The notes under the pieces were generated by a model. The model did not search any database, was not told where the DNA came from, and saw only the letters and a list, made by a program, of their open reading frames with translations. 5,483 nucleotides of DNA, from contig CALKWS010000174.1 of the NCBI GenBank assembly GCA_938004115.1, positions 1 through 5,483 of the forward strand, written 5' to 3'. The position numbers and the translations under genes were made by a program. This DNA comes from an uncultured Ruaniaceae bacterium (lineage in GTDB: Bacteria; Actinomycetota; Actinomycetes; Actinomycetales; Beutenbergiaceae). Shown here piece by piece: positions 1 to 5,483 of this stretch; the first letter of the stretch is position 1; each line of letters starts with the position of its first letter.

Positions 1-1394
1 CCGCTGACCCCCACGGTGGAGATCTGGATCGTGGCCCGGCCGTGTTCCACCGCCCGCAGTCTGGACATCGCCAACTGTTGGGTGGACTCGGCGGTGAACC
101 CGAAGGAGGCGTTGTTCGTGGGCACCACCAGCACCTGCGCCCCGGCCAGCACCGCTTCCCGGTTGAGCGCGTCATAGGCCACCTCGAAGCAGATCGGGGT
201 GCCGACCACCACGTCCCGGCCCAAGCGCTCGATCGGCGCCGGGACGATCGCCAGTTCCGTGCCCGGTGCCATGTCCGTGCGCACCAGATCCACCGCCGGG
301 GAGAACAGACGCGCGATCTCTCGCATCGGGATGTACTCGGCGAACGCGGCCGGGATCTGTTTGGCGTAGGAGAAGGTGTCCCCGGACCCGGGCTCCCAGA
401 GCACCATCTCGTTGTACCGGGCGTCCTCGGTGTACCGGTCGGTGCCCATCAACAGCGGCACCCCGGCCGCCTCGAGCGCCCGGTCCACGCCGGCGCGCGC
501 CTCGGCGTGCCGGTCCGACCAGTCCACCCTGGGGTTGTAGTCCGAGGAGTTCTCCGGCCACACGATCAGGTCCAGATCGATCTCCGTGGTCTCGACCAGG
601 TGCTCGGTTCCGCTGACGTGGTTGTCCAGCACCTCCAGCGCGTTCGCGAAGGCGCCCAGACCCGGCGCCGACACATTGCCCTGCACCGCACCGATGTTGA
701 TCGTGCCGGCCTCGGCGCCGGCGGGGAGCGGGATCAGCGCCGATCCACCCACGAGCGCAGCGGCCGCGACGGCCCCGGTGGCCGCGCGGGTCCCGTGCCC
801 CGGACGGTCCGGGCGGGTGTCCGGTTGCCTGCGCAGCACCCGTGCGCCCTCGACCACGACGCACGCCAGCAGGAAGCCGATGGCGGCGACCGCGGCGGAC
901 ACCAGCGGCGCCCCGCCCACGGAGGCCAGCGCGAGCAGCGGCCCGTCGGCCTGGGAGAAGGCCAGGCGCCCCCACGGGAAACCGCCGAAGGGCCAGACCT
1001 GGCGGAGTTGTTCGGTGATCACCCACACCATCGCGAACGGCACCGCGCCCAGCAGTCGCCACCGCCGGATGCCCGCCGCGCGCCGGACCCATACCCAGGC
1101 GGCCAGGGCCGCACCCACGAACAGCGACTGGGCCAAGGACAGCGCGATCCAGGGCACCGGACCGACGGCGTAGTGGGCCCACCACAGGTGCGGCAGGAAG
1201 AACGCCAGCCCCCACACCACACCCATCGCCATGGCCCAGCGGGCCGAATCACGCCTGCTGGCGAGCAGTACGCACGCCACGCCGATGAACGCCAGGGGCC
1301 AGATCGAACGGTCCGGGAAGGCGGCATCGGTGAGCACACCGCCGGCGGCGGCGAGCAGCAGCGCCGGCAGCCGGCGATCGAGAATGCGCAGCAT
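1..1394 (-). CDS. lnt: Apolipoprotein N-acyltransferase Lnt, 3' end cut by the window edge
   Basis: Membrane enzyme of lipoprotein maturation. It transfers an acyl chain from a phospholipid to the free amino group of the N-terminal diacylglyceryl-cysteine of lipoproteins. The visible 464 residues have an N-terminal half rich in hydrophobic segments (about 8-24, 31-46, 53-72, 80-104, 114-126, 152-184, 204-224) and a carbon-nitrogen hydrolase (nitrilase-like) domain from about 230. The expected triad is present: E281 in WPEN, K345 in SYAKQ and C402 in TPICFE. Spacing is like E. coli E267/K335/C387, and E353 and E404 match the conserved glutamates E343 and E389. TNNASFG (426-432) and the RLRAVEHGRA stretch near 445-454 are also typical. 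The last transmembrane segment and stop lie outside, so it is unknown whether a mannosyltransferase domain is fused, as in mycobacterial Ppm1. ATG at 1394 was chosen because the next upstream in-frame stop follows closely, with no ATG, GTG or TTG between. No well-spaced Shine-Dalgarno site is seen; AAGG directly abuts the ATG. Confidence 0.95.
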   Translation of the reverse strand, partial: MLRILDRRLPALLLAAAGGVLTDAAFPDRSIWPLAFIGVACVLLASRRDSARWAMAMGVVWGLAFFLPHLWWAHYAVGPVPWIALSLAQSLFVGAALAAWVWVRRAAGIRRWRLLGAVPFAMVWVITEQLRQVWPFGGFPWGRLAFSQADGPLLALASVGGAPLVSAAVAAIGFLLACVVVEGARVLRRQPDTRPDRPGHGTRAATGAVAAAALVGGSALIPLPAGAEAGTINIGAVQGNVSAPGLGAFANALEVLDNHVSGTEHLVETTEIDLDLIVWPENSSDYNPRVDWSDRHAEARAGVDRALEAAGVPLLMGTDRYTEDARYNEMVLWEPGSGDTFSYAKQIPAAFAEYIPMREIARLFSPAVDLVRTDMAPGTELAIVPAPIERLGRDVVVGTPICFEVAYDALNREAVLAGAQVLVVPTNNASFGFTAESTQQLAMSRLRAVEHGRATIQISTVGVS

Positions 1395-1405
1395 CCTTCG
1401 AGGAT
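1393..1405 (-). promoter_or_regulatory. Small hairpin over the lnt start codon
   Basis: Read on the minus strand, ATCCT (1405-1401), loop CGA, then AGGAT (1397-1393) form a perfect 5-bp hairpin. It includes the first two bases of the lnt ATG and the only purine-rich stretch (AAGG) beside it. In RNA this could mask the initiation site. The same bases contain TATCCT (1406-1401), a possible -10 hexamer six bases before the ATG, which would fit a leaderless transcript instead. The sequence alone does not separate the two readings. The stem is short and would be weak by itself. Confidence 0.35.
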
Positions 1406-1415
1406 ACGTTGCTCC

Positions 1416-1435
1416 GACCCGCTGCAGTGCGGGTC
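1416..1435. repeat. Perfect 7-bp inverted repeat GACCCGC-N6-GCGGGTC
   Basis: The arms are 1416-1422 and 1429-1435, with spacer TGCAGT. It lies 22 bp upstream of the lnt start codon. As DNA it has the size and symmetry of a repressor operator. As RNA it would be a stable hairpin in the lnt leader. Its CCCGCAC segment (minus strand, 1433-1427) is also complementary to one arm of the larger inverted repeat just upstream, so the two structures compete. Confidence 0.5.
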
Positions 1436-1445
1436 ATCCGGATGG

Positions 1446-1523
1446 CACCGACCGGCCCGCACATCCTTCGGTCCGGAACCCGGGGGTTCACGTTTTCTAT
1501 GGAACGTGCGGGCCTAGTCGGTG
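1446..1523 (-). repeat. Long-range imperfect inverted repeat in the lnt leader
   Basis: On the minus strand the 5' arm (1523-1506) reads CACCGAC-TA-GGCCCGCAC and the 3' arm (1462-1446) reads GTGCGGGCC-G-GTCGGTG. They pair over 9 bp and 7 bp, separated by a 2-by-1 internal loop, and enclose 43 nt. Inside is a nested hairpin GAACC-N4-GGTTC (1476-1489). A competing hairpin, CACGTT-N8-AACGTG (1489-1494 with 1503-1508), uses three bases of the outer arm. Sixteen paired positions at this range are more than casual GC-rich pairing usually gives, but no known RNA family was recognised. A decayed small inverted-repeat element is an alternative. Confidence 0.55.
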
Positions 1524-1560
1524 ACTGCCCGGCTGATACTCAGCAGCAGTACGGTCATTG

Positions 1561-1589
1561 AAGATACCGCTCCGTGGGCGTTCCGCCAA
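1561..1589 (-). promoter_or_regulatory. Candidate sigma-70-type promoter for lnt
   Basis: On the minus strand, TTGGCG (1589-1584) and TATCTT (1566-1561) are separated by exactly 17 bp. Each hexamer matches four of six positions of TTGACA and TATAAT. Transcription would start near 1554, giving lnt a leader of about 160 nt that contains all the inverted repeats between 1416 and 1544. It is the best-spaced promoter-like pair I found in the gap between helY and lnt. The match is moderate and actinomycete promoters are variable, so this remains a prediction. Confidence 0.35.
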
Positions 1590-1606
1590 CCACATGTTCA
1601 TGCAGG

Positions 1607-1633
1607 TCAGCGATTTCATCGCAGATCAGCGAT
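1607..1633. repeat. Direct repeat of TCAGCGAT, 19 bp apart
   Basis: TCAGCGAT occurs at 1607-1614 and again at 1626-1633. The first copy also forms the inverted repeat GCGAT-TTC-ATCGC (1610-1622). A further symmetric element, CATG-TT-CATG, lies at 1593-1602. All sit just upstream of the predicted -35 hexamer at 1584-1589, roughly 40-80 bp before the predicted start. That is a position where an activator might bind. No regulator family was recognised from the site. Confidence 0.3.
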
Positions 1634-1678
1634 GGTGCGGAAACTTTGTTCAGCGGCGTGTCGTTCCTTGACTTCCAC

Positions 1679-1708
1679 CCCGGAACCGGGCCCCACCGCT
1701 GTCTGGGG
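1679..1708 (-). terminator. Possible GC-rich terminator hairpins after helY
   Basis: Nine bases after the helY stop, the minus strand has CCCCA (1708-1704), an 8-nt loop and TGGGG (1695-1691). A second small stem, CCCG-GTTC-CGGG (1690-1679), follows directly. No run of T follows, so it is not a classical intrinsic terminator. Actinomycetes are reported to use such U-poor hairpins in some cases. The position directly after the gene and before a candidate promoter supports the call, but the stems are short. Confidence 0.3.
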
Positions 1709-1717
1709 GCGCGGGCG

Positions 1718-4486
1718 TCACCAGGTCCCGTGTGCCACGATTCCCCGCCGGACCGCGTGGATCGCGTCGCGGGCCACGTCGCGCACCTGCTCCGTGGGGG
1801 CGGCGTGAGTGAGTTGGTCCAGCACGTCCAGGACCTGCTTGGCCCACCGCACGAAGTCGCCGGCAGCCAGGTCGTCGGCCTCCAGCACGTCCTCCAGGGC
1901 ACGTCCGGACGCCCAACGGTACATCGCCCGCACCAGTCCCAGATCCACCGGATCGGTAGGGGCCAGGCCCCGGTCGGCCTCCGCGGAGGCGATCTGCCGC
2001 GCGATGCGTGCGGTCTCGCGGGCCGCCACCGCCAGGGGGCCGTCCGGGGGCCCCGGGATGGCGGGCACTGCCGGCTCATCGGAGCGTGACTCGTACAGCA
2101 CCCCGGAGACCACCGCAGCCAGTTGCGCCTCGTCCAGCTCCTCCCAGGTACCCGAGCGTAGGCATTCGGCCAGCACCAGGTCCTTCTCCGAGTACAACCT
2201 GCGCAACCAGGACCCCTGCGGGGTCAGCCGCCACTGCCCGTCCTGTACGCGCAGGTAGTCCATCGAGTGCAGGACGTCGCAGACCCGGTCGAAGTCACGT
2301 GCGATCGAGGCGGTGCGTCCCTCGATCCGCCGCATCACGCCGTCGTACTCCCGGCGAATTTTGCGCCAGCGTTCATACCAGCGCGCGTGCTCCTCCCGGT
2401 CGGGGCAACCGTGGCACGGGTGGGCGCGCAACCGCCGCTTGAGTTCGGCCAGGTCGGTGTCCGTGGCGGCGGTGGAGGGGAGCTTGCGTCGTTTCGCGGG
2501 GCGGTCGTCGTGGGCCAGCGCCCCGAGCGCGGACCGCATCGCGGCACTGATATCGCGCCGGGCGGCCGGTTTGCGCGGGTTGAAGCCCTTGGGAAGCCGC
2601 ACCCGGGTGAGCGTGCGGGTGCCGTAGGGCAGGTCGGCGCCGGAGAGTTTGCGCAGCCGCGCGTCGGCGGTGACCACCGAGACCACCGGTCCGTCCAGTC
2701 CGGGAGCGTGCGGACGTTCCAGGACGACGGCGTGCCCGGAGCGTCGTCCGGATGGCACCTGGATCACGTCACCGGGCTGCAGTTGCGCGGCCAGGTCGTT
2801 GACCGCATCGCGTTGGGCCCTGGACCGGGCTCGGGACAGGTCACCCTCGCGGTCGGAGATCTGCTTGCGCAGGTGCATGTACTCCTCGAAGTCGCCCAGG
2901 TGGCAGGACATCGAGTCGGCGTATCCGGACATCGCCTCATCGAGTTGCCGGGCCCGCCGGGCCAGGCCCACTACCCCGCGGTCGGCCTGGAACTGGGCGA
3001 AGGAGGTCTCCAGCACCTCGCGCGCCTTGGTGTGCCCGGCCCGGGCGATGAGGTTGACCGCCATGTTGTAGGTGGGCCGGAAACTCGAGCGCAGCGGGTA
3101 GGTGCGGCGGGAGGCGAGCCCCGCCAGGGCCACCGGATCCACGCCCGAGGTGTACAGCACCACCGCGTGCCCTTCGGTGTCGATGCCCCGGCGTCCGGCC
3201 CGGCCGGTGAGCTGGGTGTACTCCCCCGGGGTGACCTCGGCGTGGGTCTGGCCGTCCCACTTGGTGAGTTTCTCCAGCACCACGCTGCGGGCGGGCATGT
3301 TGATGCCGAGCGCCAGGGTCTCGGTGGCGAAGACCACCTTGACCAACCCGGCGGTGAACAACGCCTCGACGGTCTCCTTGAACACCGGCAGCATCCCGGC
3401 ATGGTGGGCTGCCACGCCTTGGCGCAGCGCCTCGGACCAGGACCAGAAGTTTAATACCGGCAGGTCCTCGGCTGGCAGGTCGGCGCATCGTTCCTCGATG
3501 ATCGCGTCGATCTGCCGTTGCTCCTCGGGGGTGGTCAGGGTGATGCCGCTAGCCTGCATCTGGGAGACCGCCGCCTCGCATCCGGCGCGGGAGAAGATGA
3601 ACACGATCGCCGGCAGCAGCCCGGCCCGGTCCAACCGGTCCACCACCACCGGACGGGGCGCCGGTCGCACCAGCGGTCCGCGGGGCCGGCGGTAGTTTCG
3701 CCCGCCGCGGCGGGAACGTTCGCCACGGGGGCGTTCGGCGGTGCGGATCGCTTCGATCAGATCGGGGCTGATCGGCGGGTCGGTACCCGGGTCGGTGGGA
3801 TCCACGTCGTGGGCGTACAGGTCGTACAACCTCGAGCCGACCATCACGTGCTGCCACAGCGGGACCGGGCGGCGCTCGGCCACGATCACCGCGGTGTCGC
3901 CGCGGACGGTGGAGAGCCAGTCGCCGAACTCCTCGGCGTTGGAGACGGTGGCGGACAGCGAGATCACCTGGACGTCCTCGGCCAGGTGCAGGATCACTTC
4001 CTCCCAGACCGGGCCGCGGAACCGGTCGGCCAGGTAGTGCACCTCGTCCATGACCACGAAGCCCAGGCCGGTGAGCGCCGGTGAGGAGGCGTACAGCATG
4101 TTGCGCAGCACCTCGGTGGTCATCACCACCACCGGCGCCTCGGAGTTGATCGACGTGTCCCCGGTCAGCAGACCGACTTTGGCGGTGCCGTACCGACGCG
4201 CCAGGTCCATGTACTTCTGGTTCGACAGTGCCTTGATCGGGGTGGTGTAGAACGCTTTGCGGCCGGTGCTCAGCGCCAGGTCGACGGCGAACTCCCCCAC
4301 CACCGTCTTACCGGCGCCGGTGGGGGCCGCCACGAGCACACCGCGGCCGTCCTGCACCGCCAGACATGCCTCCTGCTGGAAGTCGTCGAGTTCGAACTCC
4401 AACCGGGCGGCGAAGGCGCCGAACTGACTGCGCTCGATTCGGGCCCGCTTGCGTGCTGCGGCATAGCGTTCGGCCGGGCTTGGCAT
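1718..4486 (-). CDS. helY: HelY-type Ski2/Mtr4-like DExH-box RNA helicase
   Basis: Predicted cytoplasmic ATP-dependent helicase of superfamily 2, Ski2/Mtr4 group, related to mycobacterial HelY; probably unwinds RNA 3' to 5' during RNA processing or decay (family inference). The motifs run in order: Q-like FELDDFQ (31-37), Walker A APTGAGKT (54-61), TTPIKALSNQK (81-91), TGD (108-110), DEVH (147-150), SAT (178-180), motif V ATETLALGINMPAR (387-400) and motif VI QLTGRAGRRG (425-434). Between the two RecA domains is a very Arg-rich linker (251-279). PGDVIQVPSGRRSG (571-584) begins a probable beta-barrel in the arch region. HPCHGCP (689-695) carries two cysteines. Residues from about 740 resemble the C-terminal DSHCT helical domain. 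The 922-aa length is normal for the group. The start at 4486 has a good ribosome binding site. Codon 345 is TTA, rare at this GC content. The gene lies 51 bp after the lipid kinase gene and may be cotranscribed with it. Confidence 0.95.
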   Translation of the reverse strand: MPSPAERYAAARKRARIERSQFGAFAARLEFELDDFQQEACLAVQDGRGVLVAAPTGAGKTVVGEFAVDLALSTGRKAFYTTPIKALSNQKYMDLARRYGTAKVGLLTGDTSINSEAPVVVMTTEVLRNMLYASSPALTGLGFVVMDEVHYLADRFRGPVWEEVILHLAEDVQVISLSATVSNAEEFGDWLSTVRGDTAVIVAERRPVPLWQHVMVGSRLYDLYAHDVDPTDPGTDPPISPDLIEAIRTAERPRGERSRRGGRNYRRPRGPLVRPAPRPVVVDRLDRAGLLPAIVFIFSRAGCEAAVSQMQASGITLTTPEEQRQIDAIIEERCADLPAEDLPVLNFWSWSEALRQGVAAHHAGMLPVFKETVEALFTAGLVKVVFATETLALGINMPARSVVLEKLTKWDGQTHAEVTPGEYTQLTGRAGRRGIDTEGHAVVLYTSGVDPVALAGLASRRTYPLRSSFRPTYNMAVNLIARAGHTKAREVLETSFAQFQADRGVVGLARRARQLDEAMSGYADSMSCHLGDFEEYMHLRKQISDREGDLSRARSRAQRDAVNDLAAQLQPGDVIQVPSGRRSGHAVVLERPHAPGLDGPVVSVVTADARLRKLSGADLPYGTRTLTRVRLPKGFNPRKPAARRDISAAMRSALGALAHDDRPAKRRKLPSTAATDTDLAELKRRLRAHPCHGCPDREEHARWYERWRKIRREYDGVMRRIEGRTASIARDFDRVCDVLHSMDYLRVQDGQWRLTPQGSWLRRLYSEKDLVLAECLRSGTWEELDEAQLAAVVSGVLYESRSDEPAVPAIPGPPDGPLAVAARETARIARQIASAEADRGLAPTDPVDLGLVRAMYRWASGRALEDVLEADDLAAGDFVRWAKQVLDVLDQLTHAAPTEQVRDVARDAIHAVRRGIVAHGTW

Positions 4487-4488
4487 GA

Positions 4489-4497
4489 CTCCACCCT
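4489..4497 (-). promoter_or_regulatory. Ribosome binding site fixing the helY start
   Basis: The minus strand reads AGGGTGGAG followed by TC and the ATG at 4486. The AGGG part is seven bases from the start codon and the GGAG part two bases, so the first has the better spacing. This supports the ATG at 4486 over later in-frame starts. Confidence 0.6.
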
Positions 4498-4510
4498 ATG
4501 TGCACCGCGC

Positions 4511-4537
4511 CGGGCCAGCAGGAGCACCTGGGGCCCG
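4511..4537 (-). terminator. Strong hairpin between the lipid kinase gene and helY
   Basis: The hairpin begins on the base after the kinase stop codon. On the minus strand, CGGGCC (4537-4532) pairs with GGCCCG (4516-4511). A 1-by-2 internal loop separates it from CAGG (4530-4527) pairing with CCTG (4522-4519), with a 4-nt loop. It fills most of the 51-bp gap and ends 24 bases before the helY ATG. No T-run follows, so it could be a partial terminator, a processing site or a 3'-end stabiliser that sets the kinase-to-helicase ratio, rather than a full stop. The pairing is seen; the role is inferred. Confidence 0.45.
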
Positions 4538-5482
4538 TCAGCGCCGATGCGCCGGCCCGGACCTGGGGGCCGGCGCCAACAGCGGAACCGCACCGGGGAC
4601 GATCGTGGCACGCAGCGGCAGCGGCGCCAGGTCCTCCCCGTCACCGAACGCGCGTGGTGGCGGAGCCGCCGAACCGGGTTCGAGCGTGACCTCCCGGGCC
4701 CGCACGATACGCACCGCCGGGTGACTCACGTGCGTACCCCGGTACAGGCGCGGGAACACCGCCGCGATATGGCGCCGGGTAAGCCCGTCGGCGATGACCA
4801 CGTCCATCAGCCCGTCATCCACGCGTGCGTCCGGGGCGATTCGCAGCCCCCCGCCGAAGGTAGGGGCGTTGGCCAGCGCAACGAGCGTGGCGCGTTGTTC
4901 GTGCACCTGCCCGTCGATGGTGATCCGGTAGTGGTACGGGCGGAAGCCTGTGAGTTCGGCGACCACACCGCGCAGATAGCGCGCCGCGCCCCGGGGCCAC
5001 CGGTAGGCGTTGGCCCGGGCGTTCACGGCGGCATCGAGTCCGGCGGACAGCACGCACGCGGTCCAGCGGGGCACGCGGGTGGGCTCGGCCGGTGACTGGG
5101 TGGCGATCGCGTCGATGTGCCGCGGTCCTCGCTCCAGTGCGGTGAGCACCACCCGCACCGACGCCGGGACGTCGCCCACGGGGATCCCCAGGCCCCGCGC
5201 CAGGTCGTTACCCGACCCGGCCGGCACCAACCCCAGGTACACCCCGGTTCCGGCGATGGCGTTCACCCCCAGGTGCGCCATCCCGTCCCCGCCCACCACG
5301 ACCAGTGCCTGGATCCGGTCCAGCGCGGCCCGGGCGCGGGCGAGGGCGTGCTCGGCGTCCTGTCCGGTGAGATCCAGCGCGCGGATACCGTGCTGGCGCA
5401 GTTCGGTGAGTACCTGCTGCCCCCGTCGCCGGGCGCGCCCGTGACCGGCGGACGGGTTGATCACCACCCCGATCGTCGTCAT
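4538..5482 (-). CDS. YegS/DgkB-family lipid kinase (diacylglycerol kinase-like)
   Basis: A 314-aa protein of the DAGK catalytic-domain family. Members phosphorylate diacylglycerol or related lipids with ATP at the inner face of the membrane. Visible motifs are the N-terminal VVINPSAGHGRAR (6-18), the nucleotide-binding GGDG (64-67), PAGSGNDLAR (87-96), NAPTFGGGLRIAPDA with VDDGLMDVV (205-229), and DGE (281-283), which carries the presumed catalytic acid. Length matches the family. No signal peptide or transmembrane segment is seen. The residue after GGDG is Met rather than the common Thr. The ATG at 5482 fits the usual start of the family just before the first strand, but it sits one base from the window edge, so an upstream start and the ribosome binding site cannot be checked. 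The true substrate (diacylglycerol, sphingoid base or other lipid) cannot be read from the sequence. The gene is followed 51 bp later by helY on the same strand. Confidence 0.9.
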   Translation of the reverse strand: MTTIGVVINPSAGHGRARRRGQQVLTELRQHGIRALDLTGQDAEHALARARAALDRIQALVVVGGDGMAHLGVNAIAGTGVYLGLVPAGSGNDLARGLGIPVGDVPASVRVVLTALERGPRHIDAIATQSPAEPTRVPRWTACVLSAGLDAAVNARANAYRWPRGAARYLRGVVAELTGFRPYHYRITIDGQVHEQRATLVALANAPTFGGGLRIAPDARVDDGLMDVVIADGLTRRHIAAVFPRLYRGTHVSHPAVRIVRAREVTLEPGSAAPPPRAFGDGEDLAPLPLRATIVPGAVPLLAPAPRSGPAHRR

Positions 5483-5483
5483 C

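Larger units (their letters stand above)
1395..1717. other. Intergenic region between helY and lnt, no credible gene
   Basis: This 323-bp stretch separates the helY stop from the lnt start. No frame with a plausible start and actinomycete-like codon use lies inside it. It is less GC-rich than the genes in places, notably 1485-1505 and 1605-1650. In transcription order it holds GC-rich hairpins just after helY, direct repeats, a candidate promoter, a GCTGA-TAC-TCAGC hairpin (1532-1544), the long inverted repeat, a 7-bp operator-like repeat and the start-codon hairpin. A 14-codon frame (1558-1514) starting MTVLLLSISR is noted but not called as a gene. Confidence 0.75.

Noticed and set aside
172..1215. 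A 347-codon minus-strand frame overlapping lnt
   Set aside because: It is an out-of-frame reading of the lnt coding strand with low-complexity Gly/Arg/Ala composition; the lnt frame explains the sequence.
1019..1491. Minus-strand frames starting at 1491 and 1462 that overlap the lnt start
   Set aside because: Both are out of frame with lnt and become Arg/Pro/Cys-rich once inside the gene. The one starting at 1491 has CGAAGGATG before an internal Met, but no protein features.
42..1517. A 491-codon open frame on the plus strand opposite lnt
   Set aside because: It is antisense to a gene with a complete Lnt catalytic triad, is full of Arg, Gly, His and Pro, has no recognisable motif, and runs past the lnt start. 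It is a GC-rich shadow frame.
1668..1697. TTGACT on the plus strand as a promoter -35
   Set aside because: No -10-like hexamer follows at 16-19 bp; the downstream sequence is GC-only, and no plus-strand gene lies there.
2267..3454. A 395-codon plus-strand frame opposite helY
   Set aside because: It is antisense to well-conserved helicase motifs and has no family features; open antisense frames are expected at this GC content.
1..5483. Mobile element, CRISPR, phage or defence system
   Set aside because: No transposase or integrase motifs, no regular repeat-spacer array, no target-site duplication and no defence-family domains were seen. The three genes are ordinary chromosomal ones.

Overview
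This is a GC-rich window with strong G/C bias at third codon positions, and all of its genes are on the minus strand. Protein content and gene neighbourhood suggest an actinomycete, probably a Micrococcales-like lineage. That placement is an inference from gene types, not from a marker gene.

In the direction of transcription (high to low coordinates) there are three protein genes. First, 5482-4538 encodes a YegS/DgkB-type lipid kinase of 314 aa. Second, after a 51-bp gap holding a strong hairpin, 4486-1718 encodes a 922-aa Ski2/Mtr4-like DExH-box RNA helicase of the HelY type. Third, after a 323-bp intergenic region, 1394-1 encodes the first 464 residues of apolipoprotein N-acyltransferase (Lnt). 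Lnt runs off the left edge before its final membrane segment.

The kinase and helicase lie close enough to share a transcript. In actinomycetes this pair is often found downstream of the twin-arginine translocase genes, and lnt is often next to a polyprenol-phosphate mannosyltransferase gene; neither neighbour is visible here. The kinase and Lnt act on membrane lipids and lipoproteins, while HelY acts on RNA, so the three do not form one pathway.

The least expected part is the region between helY and lnt (1395-1717). It has no credible gene. It contains GC-rich hairpins after the helY stop, a plausible sigma-70-type promoter at 1561-1589, and a string of inverted repeats that would fall in a roughly 160-nt lnt leader. 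One is a 7+9 bp long-range inverted repeat (1446-1462 with 1506-1523). One arm can instead pair with a segment nearer the gene, and a small hairpin covers the start codon. This could be a cis-acting RNA switch, but the evidence is pairing potential only. I see no mobile element, CRISPR array, tRNA, rRNA or defence system, and no convincing new multi-gene system.
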